From an uncultured Bacteroidota bacterium (lineage in GTDB: Bacteria; Bacteroidota; Bacteroidia; Chitinophagales; Chitinophagaceae), in NCBI GenBank assembly GCA_903881585.1, contig CAIRTW010000106.1, forward strand, positions 1 to 32,789: a stretch of DNA of 32,789 nt, read 5' to 3'. The position numbers and the translations under genes were made by a program. The notes under the pieces are model-generated. The model was not told the DNA's origin, did no database searches, and worked only from the letters and a program-made list of their open reading frames with translations. Below, piece after piece: positions 21,781 through 30,884 of the stretch; positions within the stretch are counted from its first letter, which is position 1; the number at the start of each line of letters is the position of its first letter.

Positions 21781-22069
21781 TGTATGCTAATGCAGCTTGC
21801 GCATCGTACTAAGGCTTTGCATTGGATCTATAAAATAGTTTTATTTTATTGTTTTGACACTAACTGATTGATAATTAAATGATTGTATTTAGTTATTGAA
21901 CTTTATTATTAATAAATTTTGATCGTTTTTCGTACATTTTCTTTAAATTTGCTCTTTTTGGCTTATTTATTTTTGTTTAGTTTGCTGATTATCAACACGT
22001 TAATTTATTTGACATGAAGTGTTATTTTACACTATTATTCGCAATTTCCGGGATACACATACATGATTT

Positions 22070-23245
22070 ATGAATAAATATTCACTACTCTTTTTGCTGG
22101 TTTTGGTTCCTGCTTTTTCGTTTGGGCAAAGTAATCCGGCAGAGGATTCTGCATGGCTGGTAACCCATTACACCAAGAAAGAAGTATATATAACCATGGG
22201 CGATGGGGCGCGGCTGTTCACCACCATTTACAAACCGACCGACTCGGAAACTACCCACCCTATACTGCTAAACCGGACACCGTACTCCATAGGTCCTTAT
22301 GGCGAGGATAAGTTCAAGGCGTTCTGGACAACTCCTTATATGGCATACTTTAGGGATAACTATATTATGGTGCTGCAGGATGTGCGGGGCAAGTATATGA
22401 GCGAGGGGGAATTTAAGGACGTTCGCCCCTACCGCAAGGACAAAAACGGCACAGACGAAAGTACCGACACCTACGATGCTATAGACTGGCTGGTGAAAAA
22501 TGTGCGTGGCAACAATGGTAAAGTAGGTGCATATGGCATCTCTTATCCCGGCTTTTATGCAACCATGGCTGCCATATCCGGCCATCCGGCGCTGAAGGCG
22601 GTGAGCCCGCAGGCCCCGGTAACCGAGTGGTTCCTGGGCGATGATTTTCACCACAACGGCGCATTTATGGAAATGGACGGTTTCAATTTTTACAGCTCAT
22701 TTGGCAAACCAAGACCAAAACCAACAACGGCCAATGCTGCTGGTTTTCAATACTATACCAAAGATAATTACAAATTCTATTTAGAAACCGGTACGCTTAA
22801 AAACCTTGCCAGACTGCTGGGCGACAGTGTAAAATTCTGGAACGAGCTTTATGCGCATCCTAACTATGACTACTTCTGGAAAGAGCGCAACGCCCGCAAC
22901 TATGTGCAGCATATTTCCGACAGCACAGCTACCCTGGTGGTGGGTGGTTTGTTTGATGCTGAGGACTGCTACGGGGCGTGGAACCTTTACCGGGCTATAG
23001 ACGAGAAAGCACATAATAGCAATAAACTTGTAATAGGGCCATGGAGCCATGGCGGATGGTCGAGGGGTACGGGTGAATTTCTGGGCAATGTTCGTTTTGG
23101 ATCTAAAACTTCGGTTTGGTACCATGAGAACATAGAAAAACCCTTTTTCGACTTTTATCTGCAAGGCAAAGGAAGTGTGGATAACATAAAAAGCGCGAAT
23201 ATATTCTTTAGCGGCAGCAACGAGTGGCGCTCGTTTGAAAAATGA
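22070..23245 (+). CDS. CocE/NonD-family hydrolase, 5' part (ends at in-frame TGA)
   Basis: An exported alpha/beta-hydrolase of the CocE/NonD (X-Pro dipeptidyl-peptidase-like, S15-related) family. These cleave ester or amide bonds such as acyl esters, glutaryl amides or N-terminal dipeptides. The signal peptide is MNKYSLLFLLVLVPAFSFGQ. The catalytic triad is visible: S158 in GISYPG, D296 in LFDAEDCYG and H327 in GPWSHGGW. The frame ends at TGA 23243-23245 after SFEK, exactly where family members read 'W-P-P'. The same frame continues intact after the stop (PPANKLDNTIYLHTNG...). Without the 3' half the protein lacks the C-terminal jelly-roll domain. A single TGG-to-TGA change explains it. Confidence 0.85.
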   Translation: MNKYSLLFLLVLVPAFSFGQSNPAEDSAWLVTHYTKKEVYITMGDGARLFTTIYKPTDSETTHPILLNRTPYSIGPYGEDKFKAFWTTPYMAYFRDNYIMVLQDVRGKYMSEGEFKDVRPYRKDKNGTDESTDTYDAIDWLVKNVRGNNGKVGAYGISYPGFYATMAAISGHPALKAVSPQAPVTEWFLGDDFHHNGAFMEMDGFNFYSSFGKPRPKPTTANAAGFQYYTKDNYKFYLETGTLKNLARLLGDSVKFWNELYAHPNYDYFWKERNARNYVQHISDSTATLVVGGLFDAEDCYGAWNLYRAIDEKAHNSNKLVIGPWSHGGWSRGTGEFLGNVRFGSKTSVWYHENIEKPFFDFYLQGKGSVDNIKSANIFFSGSNEWRSFEK

Positions 23246-23305
23246 CCCCCTGCCAATAAACTTGACAATACCATATACCTGCACACCAATGGGCCACTGA
23301 GCTGG

Positions 23306-23962
23306 ATGGCCTCCCCCTCTGCTGGCAATGATATATATAATAAGTACACCAGTGACCCAGCAAAGCCGATACCCTATGCCGATGGAGTGCATATGGGCCG
23401 CACCCGTGAGTATATGGACGACGACCAGCGGTTTGCCGAGCGCCGCCCAGACGTGCTGAGCTATAAAACAGATACGCTGAATGAAGATGTGACCCTTGCT
23501 GGCCCGGTGATCGCAGACCTTTATACCTCACTCACCACTACTGATGCCGACTTTATAGTGAAGCTGATAGATGTGTTCCCGGATAATTTCAGTTACAAAG
23601 ATGATGTGGACGGGAAGGGAAATGGTAAGGACTACCCTATGGGCGGCTATGAAATGCTGGTGCGCGGCGAGGTGATGCGTGGCCGTTTTCGCAAGAGTTT
23701 TTCTGAGCCGGAAGCTTTTGAGCCGGGTGAGATAACTGAAGTGAAGTACACCCTACCCGATGTGGCGCATGTATTTAAGAAGGGCCACCGGATAATGGTG
23801 CAGATACAAAGCACTTGGTTCCCGCTGGTGGACAGGAATCCCCAACAGTTTGTGGACATCTACAACTGCAGCAAGGCGGACTTTGTACCCTGCGATATAA
23901 AGATATTCTGCAGCAAAGACCACCCGTCGGGCATCGTGTTGCCGGTGGTGGGGAAGGATTAA
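23306..23962 (+). CDS. CocE/NonD-family hydrolase, 3' part (jelly-roll domain)
   Basis: The C-terminal X-Pro dipeptidyl-peptidase-type beta-sandwich domain of the same hydrolase: LSYKTDTLNEDVTLAGPVIA, then TTDADFIVKLIDVFPD, and late in the domain HRIMVQIQSTWFPLVDRNPQ. It is in the same frame as the 5' part; coding sequence actually resumes at 23246 directly after the TGA. The ATG at 23306 is only the first methionine and is unlikely to be a natural start. Together the two parts would encode about 630 residues, the normal length. No other mutation is seen in this half. Confidence 0.8.
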   Translation: MASPSAGNDIYNKYTSDPAKPIPYADGVHMGRTREYMDDDQRFAERRPDVLSYKTDTLNEDVTLAGPVIADLYTSLTTTDADFIVKLIDVFPDNFSYKDDVDGKGNGKDYPMGGYEMLVRGEVMRGRFRKSFSEPEAFEPGEITEVKYTLPDVAHVFKKGHRIMVQIQSTWFPLVDRNPQQFVDIYNCSKADFVPCDIKIFCSKDHPSGIVLPVVGKD

Positions 23963-24082
23963 GGGGGTTAGAGCCATAGTGTTTCGCAAAAATCTCTCGC
24001 AGAGGCGCCCCGCCCGAACAAACATTTTCGGTACGGGCAGGCCAAGTGCGCGCTTGGAATTTGGATTTTCATTTTGGGGATT

Positions 24083-25645
24083 TCACTTCGGCACTGCATT
24101 CCATATAAGCCGCTCTATATCTTTGGGGTCGGCAACTATATTCGCTTTGTAGTTTATTAGGTCGTCCCACTTCCGGTCATAGGGATTCCATGTTTCCAGC
24201 AGAGCGCTCCAGAGTATTTTTTTATCAGGGGAAATCAGGAACATCTTTCCATAAGGCCCGCATATGCTGGCAAAAACTGAGCTGTCGGGCAGGGATATGA
24301 GATTGCCGCCTTTTGAGAATGTACCATACGATGCAAGCGACTCGGCAGCCGGGTAGTTGGTATCGCCCTTTACCGATCTTGCTTCTTCCTGCTTATGCGC
24401 TATTACATCATCAAATGTGCAGGTATATTGCCATACCATCTTCAGGGTGTCGTGGCTGTTGGCTGGCTGGTCAAAAAAGAGGATCTGTGGTAATGCACCC
24501 TTATTGCAGGAATTGTTGTTAAACAGGCAGAGCTTTCCATCAGCAGTTGTCTTACAACTATGCTGGCCGCAAAAGAGCCGGGCCGTATTTGCCCCTGCAA
24601 AACCAGACAGTTTTCCGTAGGCGGCTACTACATTGCCCTCGGGATATTTTACCTTCAGAATACTGCTAATATTTTTAAATGAAACATAAACCACTCTTTC
24701 CGCCTCATCAAAGTAAAACGCATTTTCATGCACATCGTCGGTGCCCTGTGGCGCTTTCGGGTCATACAGATCAGATGCCTGGTATTGCGCCGGCACCTGC
24801 CTGAAAAAATCCAAAGCCTTCCAGCTCCATACTACACTACCCTTTTCGTCATACTCTACCACGGTGCCAAAGGCCGCTATGCTGTCTGTTTTCTTTGCAT
24901 TTCCGTTGTCAGTAGTTACGGCATGGGGCATTTTTACAAAATCATTGCCCAGTACCATGTAGTGGCCATTATGCAGCCGGGTAAACTCATGATGGTAGTG
25001 CGCGTTGCTGTCCCGCGTGGTTTTACCGTTGTCCGGGCCTTCCCACAAAATGTCGCCGTTGTAGTTTACCTCATAGATATTCTGGCCCAGGAGAAAGGTG
25101 ATTGTGCCTTGCGGTGTCAGTTTCAGGTCCATTACTTTGTTTTTCTTTGGGGCTAGTTTTCCGGTCAATGGCAGGTACCACACAGGCTTCCCGCTCATAT
25201 TATACAGCGCGTTCGAGCCATCTGCAAACACATAAGCATCTTTGTATTTTTCAGCGCCCTTTAAAATACTAAGCCGGGTAACGGCTGAGTCCACCTCGCC
25301 GGAGATGATGGAGCTAAAATGATGCAACCTGCTGAAATGTGTTTTGCCTTTGCTGTAATATGATGTGCGCCATGTATATTCTCTGCCGAAAAAAGGCACT
25401 TCTGCCACTACCCTGCTCGTAGCAGTATGCAGGGTTTGTCTCTTATTCTTGCCGAATGCGGCATCATTTGTGCAGTTGCCGATGGCTATTTCTATCGAAT
25501 ATTCGGTTATCCCCTTTTCTGCCGGAAACGAAAAGCCCACCAGGCGGTAATTAACGCTGCTGTTCTCGGCAGGAAAAACCTGGGCGAAAGCAACAGAGCT
25601 GATTGCCAGTTGTAACAATAACATCAGGTATATTTTTTTGTGCAT
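24083..25645 (-). CDS. Arylsulfotransferase (ASST)-like secreted beta-propeller
   Basis: 520 residues with a signal peptide (MHKKIYLMLLLQLAISSVAF, AQ). The start is ATG 25645, because the longer TTG start adds six residues before the signal. After an N-terminal beta-sandwich-like section come propeller repeats typical of arylsulfotransferase-family proteins: TPQGTITFLLGQNIYEVNYN, HHEFTRLHNGHYMVLGND, DDVHENAFYFDEAERVVYVS, then FCGQHSCKTTADGKLCLFNN. Conserved His residues in HHEF, DVHEN and GQHS parallel the active-site histidines of ASST enzymes, which move sulfate between phenolic compounds. Many family members are only ASST-like, so the activity is unproven. It converges with the CocE gene. 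Confidence 0.82.
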   Translation of the reverse strand: MHKKIYLMLLLQLAISSVAFAQVFPAENSSVNYRLVGFSFPAEKGITEYSIEIAIGNCTNDAAFGKNKRQTLHTATSRVVAEVPFFGREYTWRTSYYSKGKTHFSRLHHFSSIISGEVDSAVTRLSILKGAEKYKDAYVFADGSNALYNMSGKPVWYLPLTGKLAPKKNKVMDLKLTPQGTITFLLGQNIYEVNYNGDILWEGPDNGKTTRDSNAHYHHEFTRLHNGHYMVLGNDFVKMPHAVTTDNGNAKKTDSIAAFGTVVEYDEKGSVVWSWKALDFFRQVPAQYQASDLYDPKAPQGTDDVHENAFYFDEAERVVYVSFKNISSILKVKYPEGNVVAAYGKLSGFAGANTARLFCGQHSCKTTADGKLCLFNNNSCNKGALPQILFFDQPANSHDTLKMVWQYTCTFDDVIAHKQEEARSVKGDTNYPAAESLASYGTFSKGGNLISLPDSSVFASICGPYGKMFLISPDKKILWSALLETWNPYDRKWDDLINYKANIVADPKDIERLIWNAVPK

Positions 25646-25696
25646 CAGGGTGGTTTGCGGCAAATGTAGGGAGGAGTTTTGAAGTCTGATAGCATT

Positions 25697-25714
25697 ACCC
25701 CTAACAGAAGGGGT
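25697..25714. repeat. 6-bp inverted repeat upstream of ASST-like gene
   Basis: ACCCCT and AGGGGT, perfect arms around six bases, 52 bp upstream of the ATG on the minus strand. It could be an operator. Confidence 0.35.
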
Positions 25715-25719
25715 GAGTT

Positions 25720-25759
25720 TCCAAAAGAAGAAGGAGGAAAGTGATGCCCACTCTCCTCC
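25720..25759 (-). terminator. Probable terminator of the ABC-F gene
   Basis: On the minus strand GGAGGAGAGT pairs with ACTTTCCTCC (one G-U pair) around a 7-nt loop, followed by the T/C-rich TTCTTCTTTTGG. The stem is strong and the tail imperfect. Confidence 0.5.
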
Positions 25760-25785
25760 TCCATTATAAATGATTGAAAACTCAA

Positions 25786-27417
25786 TTACGCCATCACCCC
25801 ACCATACATCTCCGCTCTCAGGGCTTTAACCCGGTCGTTGGTCATGTATTCGTCGAATGGCATTTCGCGGTCTATGAGGCCACTTGGGGTAAGCTCCAGT
25901 ATGCGGGTAGCAACGGTGTTGGCCAGCTCATGGTCACGGGAGGTGAAGAGGATAGTGCCTTTAAAGTCCTTCATACCGTTGTTGAGGGCGGTGATACTTT
26001 CCAGGTCCAGGTGATTTGTTGGCTCGTCCAGCATCAGCACATTGCCTTTCAGCATCATCATGCGGCTCAGCATGCAGCGCATCTTTTCGCCCCCGCTAAG
26101 TACGGTTGAGCTCTTCAGCGTCTCTTCCCCGGTGAACAACATGCGGCCCAGGAAACCACGGATAAAGGTCTCGTCTTTCTCCTCTGAATACTGGCGCAGC
26201 CAGTCGATCAGGTTATTGTCGTTATTCTCAAAATACTTTGTGTTATCAGAAGGGAGGTAAGTGGTAGTAGTGGTCACTCCCCATTTGAACATGCCGGCAA
26301 AATCTTTATCCTCTCCTGCAAGTATCTCATAAAAAGCCCTTGTAGCCAATGAGTTAGATGAAAGAACAGCAATTTTCTGTCCACGCTTCAGATCGAAGCT
26401 AATGTCTTTGAACAGCACGTCGCCATGAAAGGTTTTGCTGAGGCCCTTTACTTCCAGTATCTGGTCGCCGGCCTCACGCACCTGGTTGTTAAACAGTATC
26501 GCCGGGTACTTACGATTGGACGGGCGCATATCGTCCAGCTTTATCTTATCCAGCGCTTTCTTACGGCTGGTAGCCTGCTTAGATTTAGATGCATTGGCCG
26601 AGAAACGGGCAATGAACTCTTTCAGCTCGGCGATCTTGTCTTCGGCTTTCTTGTTCTGGTCGCCTCTTTGTTTCAGCAGCAATTGGCTGCTCTCATACCA
26701 GAAGGTATAGTTACCGGTATAGGTATTGATCTTGCCAAAGTCAATATCGGCTACGTGGGTACAAACAGTATCGAGGAAGTGACGGTCATGGGATACAACC
26801 AATACTATCTTATCATAATCAGCCAGGAAGTTCTCCAGCCAGATCACGGTTTCGAGGTCAAGGTCGTTGGTAGGCTCATCTAGCAGCAGAATATCCGGGT
26901 GGCCGAATAGAGCCTGAGCCAGGAGCACACGTACCTTTTGGTTACCATCAATGTCTTTTACCAGCTTGCTGTGGTACTCTTCTTTTATGCCCAGGTTGCT
27001 GAGCATGGTAGCCGCATCGCTTTCTGCGTTCCAGCCGTCCATTTCTGCAAACAGGCCTTCCAGTTCGCCGGCTTTAATACCGTCTTCTTCACTAAAGTCT
27101 TCTTTGGCGTAGATGGCATCCTTGGCTTTCATTACTTCATACAAAGTAGTGTTACCGCGAATCACGGTGTCCAGTACGGTCACTTCGTCAAATTCGTAGT
27201 GGTTCTGTTTCAGCACACTCATGCGCATCCCTTTTGAGATGTCCACCCTACCCGTGGTTGGGTCTATCTCGCCGGAGATGATCTTGAGAAAAGTAGACTT
27301 ACCGGCACCATTAGCACCGATAATACCATAACAGTTGCCCTCGGTGAACTTGGTGTTCACATCTTCAAACAGCACACGCTTGCCGTAGCGAAGCGATAAA
27401 TTATTAATTGAAATCAT
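25786..27417 (-). CDS. ABC-F family ATPase (YbiT/YkpA-like) with degenerate second ATP site
   Basis: A soluble twin-ATPase ABC-F protein of 543 residues. Such proteins bind ribosomes and modulate translation or antibiotic sensitivity. The first domain has an intact Walker A (GANGAGKS, 34-41) and Walker B (LLLDEP, 177-182, E181), but its signature is IDGNQ (156-160) instead of LSGGQ. The linker (about 240-300) is charged and helical. In the second domain the Walker A reads SSNSLATR (353-360) with no GxGK, and the H-loop histidine is R494 (SRDHE), yet LSGGEK (440-445) and Walker B E465 are intact. Start ATG 27417 is chosen because a TACTTTCG promoter box sits 10 nt upstream, inside the longer frame. 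Confidence 0.92.
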   Translation of the reverse strand: MISINNLSLRYGKRVLFEDVNTKFTEGNCYGIIGANGAGKSTFLKIISGEIDPTTGRVDISKGMRMSVLKQNHYEFDEVTVLDTVIRGNTTLYEVMKAKDAIYAKEDFSEEDGIKAGELEGLFAEMDGWNAESDAATMLSNLGIKEEYHSKLVKDIDGNQKVRVLLAQALFGHPDILLLDEPTNDLDLETVIWLENFLADYDKIVLVVSHDRHFLDTVCTHVADIDFGKINTYTGNYTFWYESSQLLLKQRGDQNKKAEDKIAELKEFIARFSANASKSKQATSRKKALDKIKLDDMRPSNRKYPAILFNNQVREAGDQILEVKGLSKTFHGDVLFKDISFDLKRGQKIAVLSSNSLATRAFYEILAGEDKDFAGMFKWGVTTTTTYLPSDNTKYFENNDNNLIDWLRQYSEEKDETFIRGFLGRMLFTGEETLKSSTVLSGGEKMRCMLSRMMMLKGNVLMLDEPTNHLDLESITALNNGMKDFKGTILFTSRDHELANTVATRILELTPSGLIDREMPFDEYMTNDRVKALRAEMYGGVMA

Positions 27418-27427
27418 GTCTTTTAGT

Positions 27428-27435
27428 CGAAAGTA
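27428..27435 (-). promoter_or_regulatory. -7 promoter box of ABC-F gene
   Basis: TACTTTCG on the minus strand, one mismatch to TAnnTTTG, 10 nt upstream of ATG 27417. The hexamer-like GTTT upstream has roughly correct spacing. Confidence 0.4.
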
Positions 27436-27472
27436 TTTAGTAGTACGCAACCGTAAACAGTACTATTGGATA

Positions 27473-27514
27473 CCAATCCAAATTCCTGTTTCCCAATTAC
27501 TAATTCCTCTATTT
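27473..27514. repeat. Heptanucleotide-periodic element upstream of ABC-F gene
   Basis: Six consecutive 7-bp units: CCAATCC, AAATTCC, TGTTTCC, CAATTAC, TAATTCC, TCTATTT. CC recurs at the same position in most units. It is the complement of the TGGAATT-type units elsewhere in the window. Confidence 0.5.
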
Positions 27515-27611
27515 TCGGGCTGCAAAGGTACGGATAAAAAGTAATCTATTGGCAAGCCGTAAAGTGTATTTGGAGATGGAACGGGAAGATTAACAAGGAA
27601 TTAATTGAATA

Positions 27612-28658
27612 CTAGAAAAACCTCGGGCAGACCGTTTTTCTATAGTCACCATTGGGCGGGAACTGGCCAGATACGCTGAGGGTGATCTCCAGCCCTCCCT
27701 GGGTATTGCTTGCTTCCTTGAGCGCAGAGGTGTTCACATCATAACTGACGCCTATGCCCAGGCTTTTATACTTTAGTTTTACTACAGGGATTATGGCATC
27801 GTTGATCCGGTAAAGCGCTCCTGCATCCAGCTCGAAATCCGGCCTGGACAATGGATCCGCAATTCGCCAGCCGATGAGCGCTCCGAAAACAGATTCATTA
27901 TAAGCGCCTTGCTGGGCATAGTTGGCATGTACCTGGAATGCAAAATACCTGCCGAGGTCGTGCATCATATCTGCATTTACATTCCAGCGGATGTTCTGTA
28001 CATAATTGGGTGTTTTGTCGTAGGAGAAAGAGGGCCGCGAAAAATGATAGCCGGACACCCCTAAGACGTACGTACCACTGTTTTGTTCATCGGGGCTGAA
28101 ATTGAAGTTCAGGCCAGAACCAATATCGACGAGGCTCATTTTAGGATTCGGGATATTCTCAAAACTGGAATTAAAAGGGCTGTAAACCCCACCCTGGAAC
28201 TGGTTGTTGAACGTGGCTTTAGATGGGTCGAAACTGTATTGCAAGTAGCCGCAGGTGAAACCTAAGGACAGATAAGCATTATAATTGGCATCGAGGAGCT
28301 TATTAATACAAAGGGCGGGATAGAAGCCTGATATTTTCTGGTCGAGATCGCCGGCCTGATCACTGAAACCAAGTATGCCTACGCTTAAAAAATCCTGAGA
28401 CATACGACCGAGTGGGAAACGGTATTCGGCATCGATAAGGAGCGTTTGGTAAGGATTGGTAATGCTGCTCCACTGGCTCCTGTAGTAGGCCGACACCTTG
28501 TAGTTATCAGCGCTCACCCCTATCAGTGCCGGGTTCCTCAGTATCGAGGTCTCGTAAAATTGTGAGAAATGAATGTCGGCCTGTGCAAACAATGCACAGG
28601 GAATTAAGGCGAGGCAGACAATTATGGCGTAATGTAAAAATCCTGTTTTCATAAGCAT
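27612..28658 (-). CDS. PorP/SprF-family T9SS membrane protein
   Basis: An outer-membrane protein of 348 residues, the usual PorP/SprF length. A signal peptide (MKTGFLHYAIIVCLALIPCA, LFAQ) is followed by the family opening ADIHFSQFYETSILRNPAL, then YRSQW and repeated amphipathic beta strands, ending in GGLEITLSVSG. PorP/SprF proteins form type IX secretion partners that hold a specific type B cargo on the surface. This gene starts only 4 bp after the stop of the upstream type B cargo gene, the standard arrangement, so it probably serves that cargo. It starts at ATG 28658, or 28652 (MKTG). Confidence 0.93.
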   Translation of the reverse strand: MLMKTGFLHYAIIVCLALIPCALFAQADIHFSQFYETSILRNPALIGVSADNYKVSAYYRSQWSSITNPYQTLLIDAEYRFPLGRMSQDFLSVGILGFSDQAGDLDQKISGFYPALCINKLLDANYNAYLSLGFTCGYLQYSFDPSKATFNNQFQGGVYSPFNSSFENIPNPKMSLVDIGSGLNFNFSPDEQNSGTYVLGVSGYHFSRPSFSYDKTPNYVQNIRWNVNADMMHDLGRYFAFQVHANYAQQGAYNESVFGALIGWRIADPLSRPDFELDAGALYRINDAIIPVVKLKYKSLGIGVSYDVNTSALKEASNTQGGLEITLSVSGQFPPNGDYRKTVCPRFF

Positions 28659-28662
28659 GTCT

Positions 28663-30624
28663 TTACCTGATAATTGTTACGCTTCCTTTCTTACTTATTA
28701 ATACACCATTTTCGCAGGTGGCGTCAACAACCCATACATACACATCTGGCAGCGGTTTCTGGTTCTTATAAGTGCCATCCCATGCGTTGGATGCATCGTT
28801 AGGAAGGATGTTTTCCCGGTCAAACATCAGCTCACCCCAGCGGTCATAAACCCGGAACGATCGTATTGTCTTTACTGCATCCCCGCTACGTGGGTAGAAA
28901 ATGTCATCCTGCCCGTCGCCATTGGGGGTAAATGCATTGGGTACAAACAGAGATTTGGTACACTCACAATCAGCTCTGACCTCAAAACTGTCTGTGCAGA
29001 ACGACTTGCAATTCAGACTGCTCTTTACCAAATATAAGCCGCTGTCGGTTGCAGTATAGGAACTACCCGTACTGCCGTTGCTCCAGGCATAGCCTGCATA
29101 TCCCGGTGTGGCGGTCATCACATTGTTCTGGCCCAGGCAAAATGAGGTATAGCTATGTTTGAGTACAATGGAATCTTTATTAATGGAGGCGAACTTGGTA
29201 ACGTACATGAGCTCTGTAGCGCTGTCTGCATAAAGAGAATCCGGGCCTACGACCAGGGTGTCTCGCCAGTTGTCGCTGCATAAATAGACATTCCCCGCGG
29301 CATCACAGGCTATTCCGTTCTGGTCATCTCCGCCACTGGGAAGAGCGCCCGAGGTGACATAGTTGCCGGATTCATCGTAGCCAGCGATGAATATAGGGTC
29401 GGGGCTTGATGCAGGAGCATACAGGTCATGGCCTTCGATCATAACAGAATCGCCCTTCATAGCACCGCTAACCCAGACAGAACCGCACTTAGATGTAGCA
29501 ACGGAGTACCCCCATGCACCACCCTGCTCAGACGGTATAAACTGTGATTCGGAGTAAACTGTCCGGGACCAAAGCACATTGTTTGACGGATCGAATTTCG
29601 CCAAATATAAAGAGAGCCAACCGGGAGTAGGATTTGTTATGGTACTGCCGTTGAACGCAATGCTGTTTTCTTTGAACGAGCCGGTCATATATACATTGCC
29701 GGAAGCATCGGATGCGATGCCCACCGCATAATCGTTGCCGGTGCCGCCACTTGAAGTTGCCCAAACGGGAGCGCCTGCAGCGTCTAACCTGCCGATAAAG
29801 GCGATCTGCGTGGTGCGGGAATTGGTAATGACAGAGGAGCCCAGCGTGATCGAAGGCGAAGCAAAATTGCCTGAGATATAAACATCACCCGCGGGGGTAA
29901 CAGTACATCCATATGAATCATCATTGTCGGTACCGCCAATGCCAGTCGCCCAAAGAACATTTCCTGAAGGGTCATATTTGGCTAGCATAATATCATCGGT
30001 ATTCCCTGACGGATCTGCATTGTACAAGGTGAAAGCACCGACTGTTAAAGACGGCCTTTTAAAATTCACCACCACAAAAGCATTGCCTGCAGCATCTGTT
30101 GCCAGACCACCGAGGCCAAGCACTACCACATCTCCCGGCGTAGCCCCGTACTCGGCATTACCTGCATTTGTTGCCCAAAGTACGGTTCCGGCGGCATCCA
30201 CCTTTGCCAAAAAGTATTGTTCGTAAGCGGTGGTATTGTTTAACGTGAAGGATCCTATTTTCAGGTTACCATTATCAAATGTGCCTAAGACAAAGGCATT
30301 CCCACTGGCGTCTGCGGCAATGCTGATAAGCCATGCGCCTGTATTGCTGGTTGCTATGGCCCAGGTAAGACTTCCTGCTGGAGAATATTTTGCGAGAATA
30401 ACCTGCGAACTTGGGCTATAAGGAATAGTGTATGAACCCAATGTAATGGCGCCACCTGTGCCGAACGAAACTCCGGCAGCGAAAATATTTCCGGAAGGAT
30501 CTGTGGCAACCGGCCATGCATCGACGCCTCCTCCCGTACTACCCTTGGCCCACTGCCAGCCTTGCGCAGAAGCAGCTAAGGAAAGACTAAAAAGTAAAAA
30601 AAAAGATAGTAACAGGTTCTTCAT
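28663..30624 (-). CDS. T9SS type B sorting-domain protein with beta-propeller repeats
   Basis: A secreted or surface-attached cargo of 653 residues. The signal peptide is MKNLLLSFFLLFSLSLAASA, Q. Residues of about 25-480 are SBBP-like propeller repeats, each with a 'D.sGN.y..G.f' core such as DASGNVYMTGSFKENSI and DAAGNVYLCSDN. A PKD/Ig-like segment follows (NGSTGSSYTATDSGLYLVKS). The last 90 residues are the type B sorting domain: LFVPNAFTPNGDGQDDIFYP, RVYDRWGELMF, and NAWDGTYKNQKPLPDVYVWV. It is exported through T9SS and paired with the downstream PorP/SprF gene. The ligand is unknown. Adhesion is plausible from the repeat architecture but is inference. Confidence 0.93.
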   Translation of the reverse strand: MKNLLLSFFLLFSLSLAASAQGWQWAKGSTGGGVDAWPVATDPSGNIFAAGVSFGTGGAITLGSYTIPYSPSSQVILAKYSPAGSLTWAIATSNTGAWLISIAADASGNAFVLGTFDNGNLKIGSFTLNNTTAYEQYFLAKVDAAGTVLWATNAGNAEYGATPGDVVVLGLGGLATDAAGNAFVVVNFKRPSLTVGAFTLYNADPSGNTDDIMLAKYDPSGNVLWATGIGGTDNDDSYGCTVTPAGDVYISGNFASPSITLGSSVITNSRTTQIAFIGRLDAAGAPVWATSSGGTGNDYAVGIASDASGNVYMTGSFKENSIAFNGSTITNPTPGWLSLYLAKFDPSNNVLWSRTVYSESQFIPSEQGGAWGYSVATSKCGSVWVSGAMKGDSVMIEGHDLYAPASSPDPIFIAGYDESGNYVTSGALPSGGDDQNGIACDAAGNVYLCSDNWRDTLVVGPDSLYADSATELMYVTKFASINKDSIVLKHSYTSFCLGQNNVMTATPGYAGYAWSNGSTGSSYTATDSGLYLVKSSLNCKSFCTDSFEVRADCECTKSLFVPNAFTPNGDGQDDIFYPRSGDAVKTIRSFRVYDRWGELMFDRENILPNDASNAWDGTYKNQKPLPDVYVWVVDATCENGVLISKKGSVTIIR

Positions 30625-30884
30625 CTCAGGGCTATTCTTTTACCAGGCTATGCAAAAATCGCACTCAAAACTAAACTGCCGCCCCCAACCAACCTGCCTC
30701 ACCTTCGTTGCCACAAAGAAAGGAAAAGGGCCGCTTTCTTCGAAAAACAGCCCTGTATAAAACTATATTACGTTCAAATCAAAAAACATAAATCATTCTA
30801 ATTTCTTTTCCGGGATACGGAATAATAGACAGTTAATAATGAAAGAATGGTTGGGTATATGCGGCACTACGTTGAAAGCTGCGA

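Noticed and set aside
22070-23962. TGA as a recoded tryptophan codon
   Set aside because: TGA clearly ends several intact genes in the window (feoA, the WbqC gene, the CDF gene, the DUF4189-like gene), and TAG also ends genes, so no alternative code is likely.
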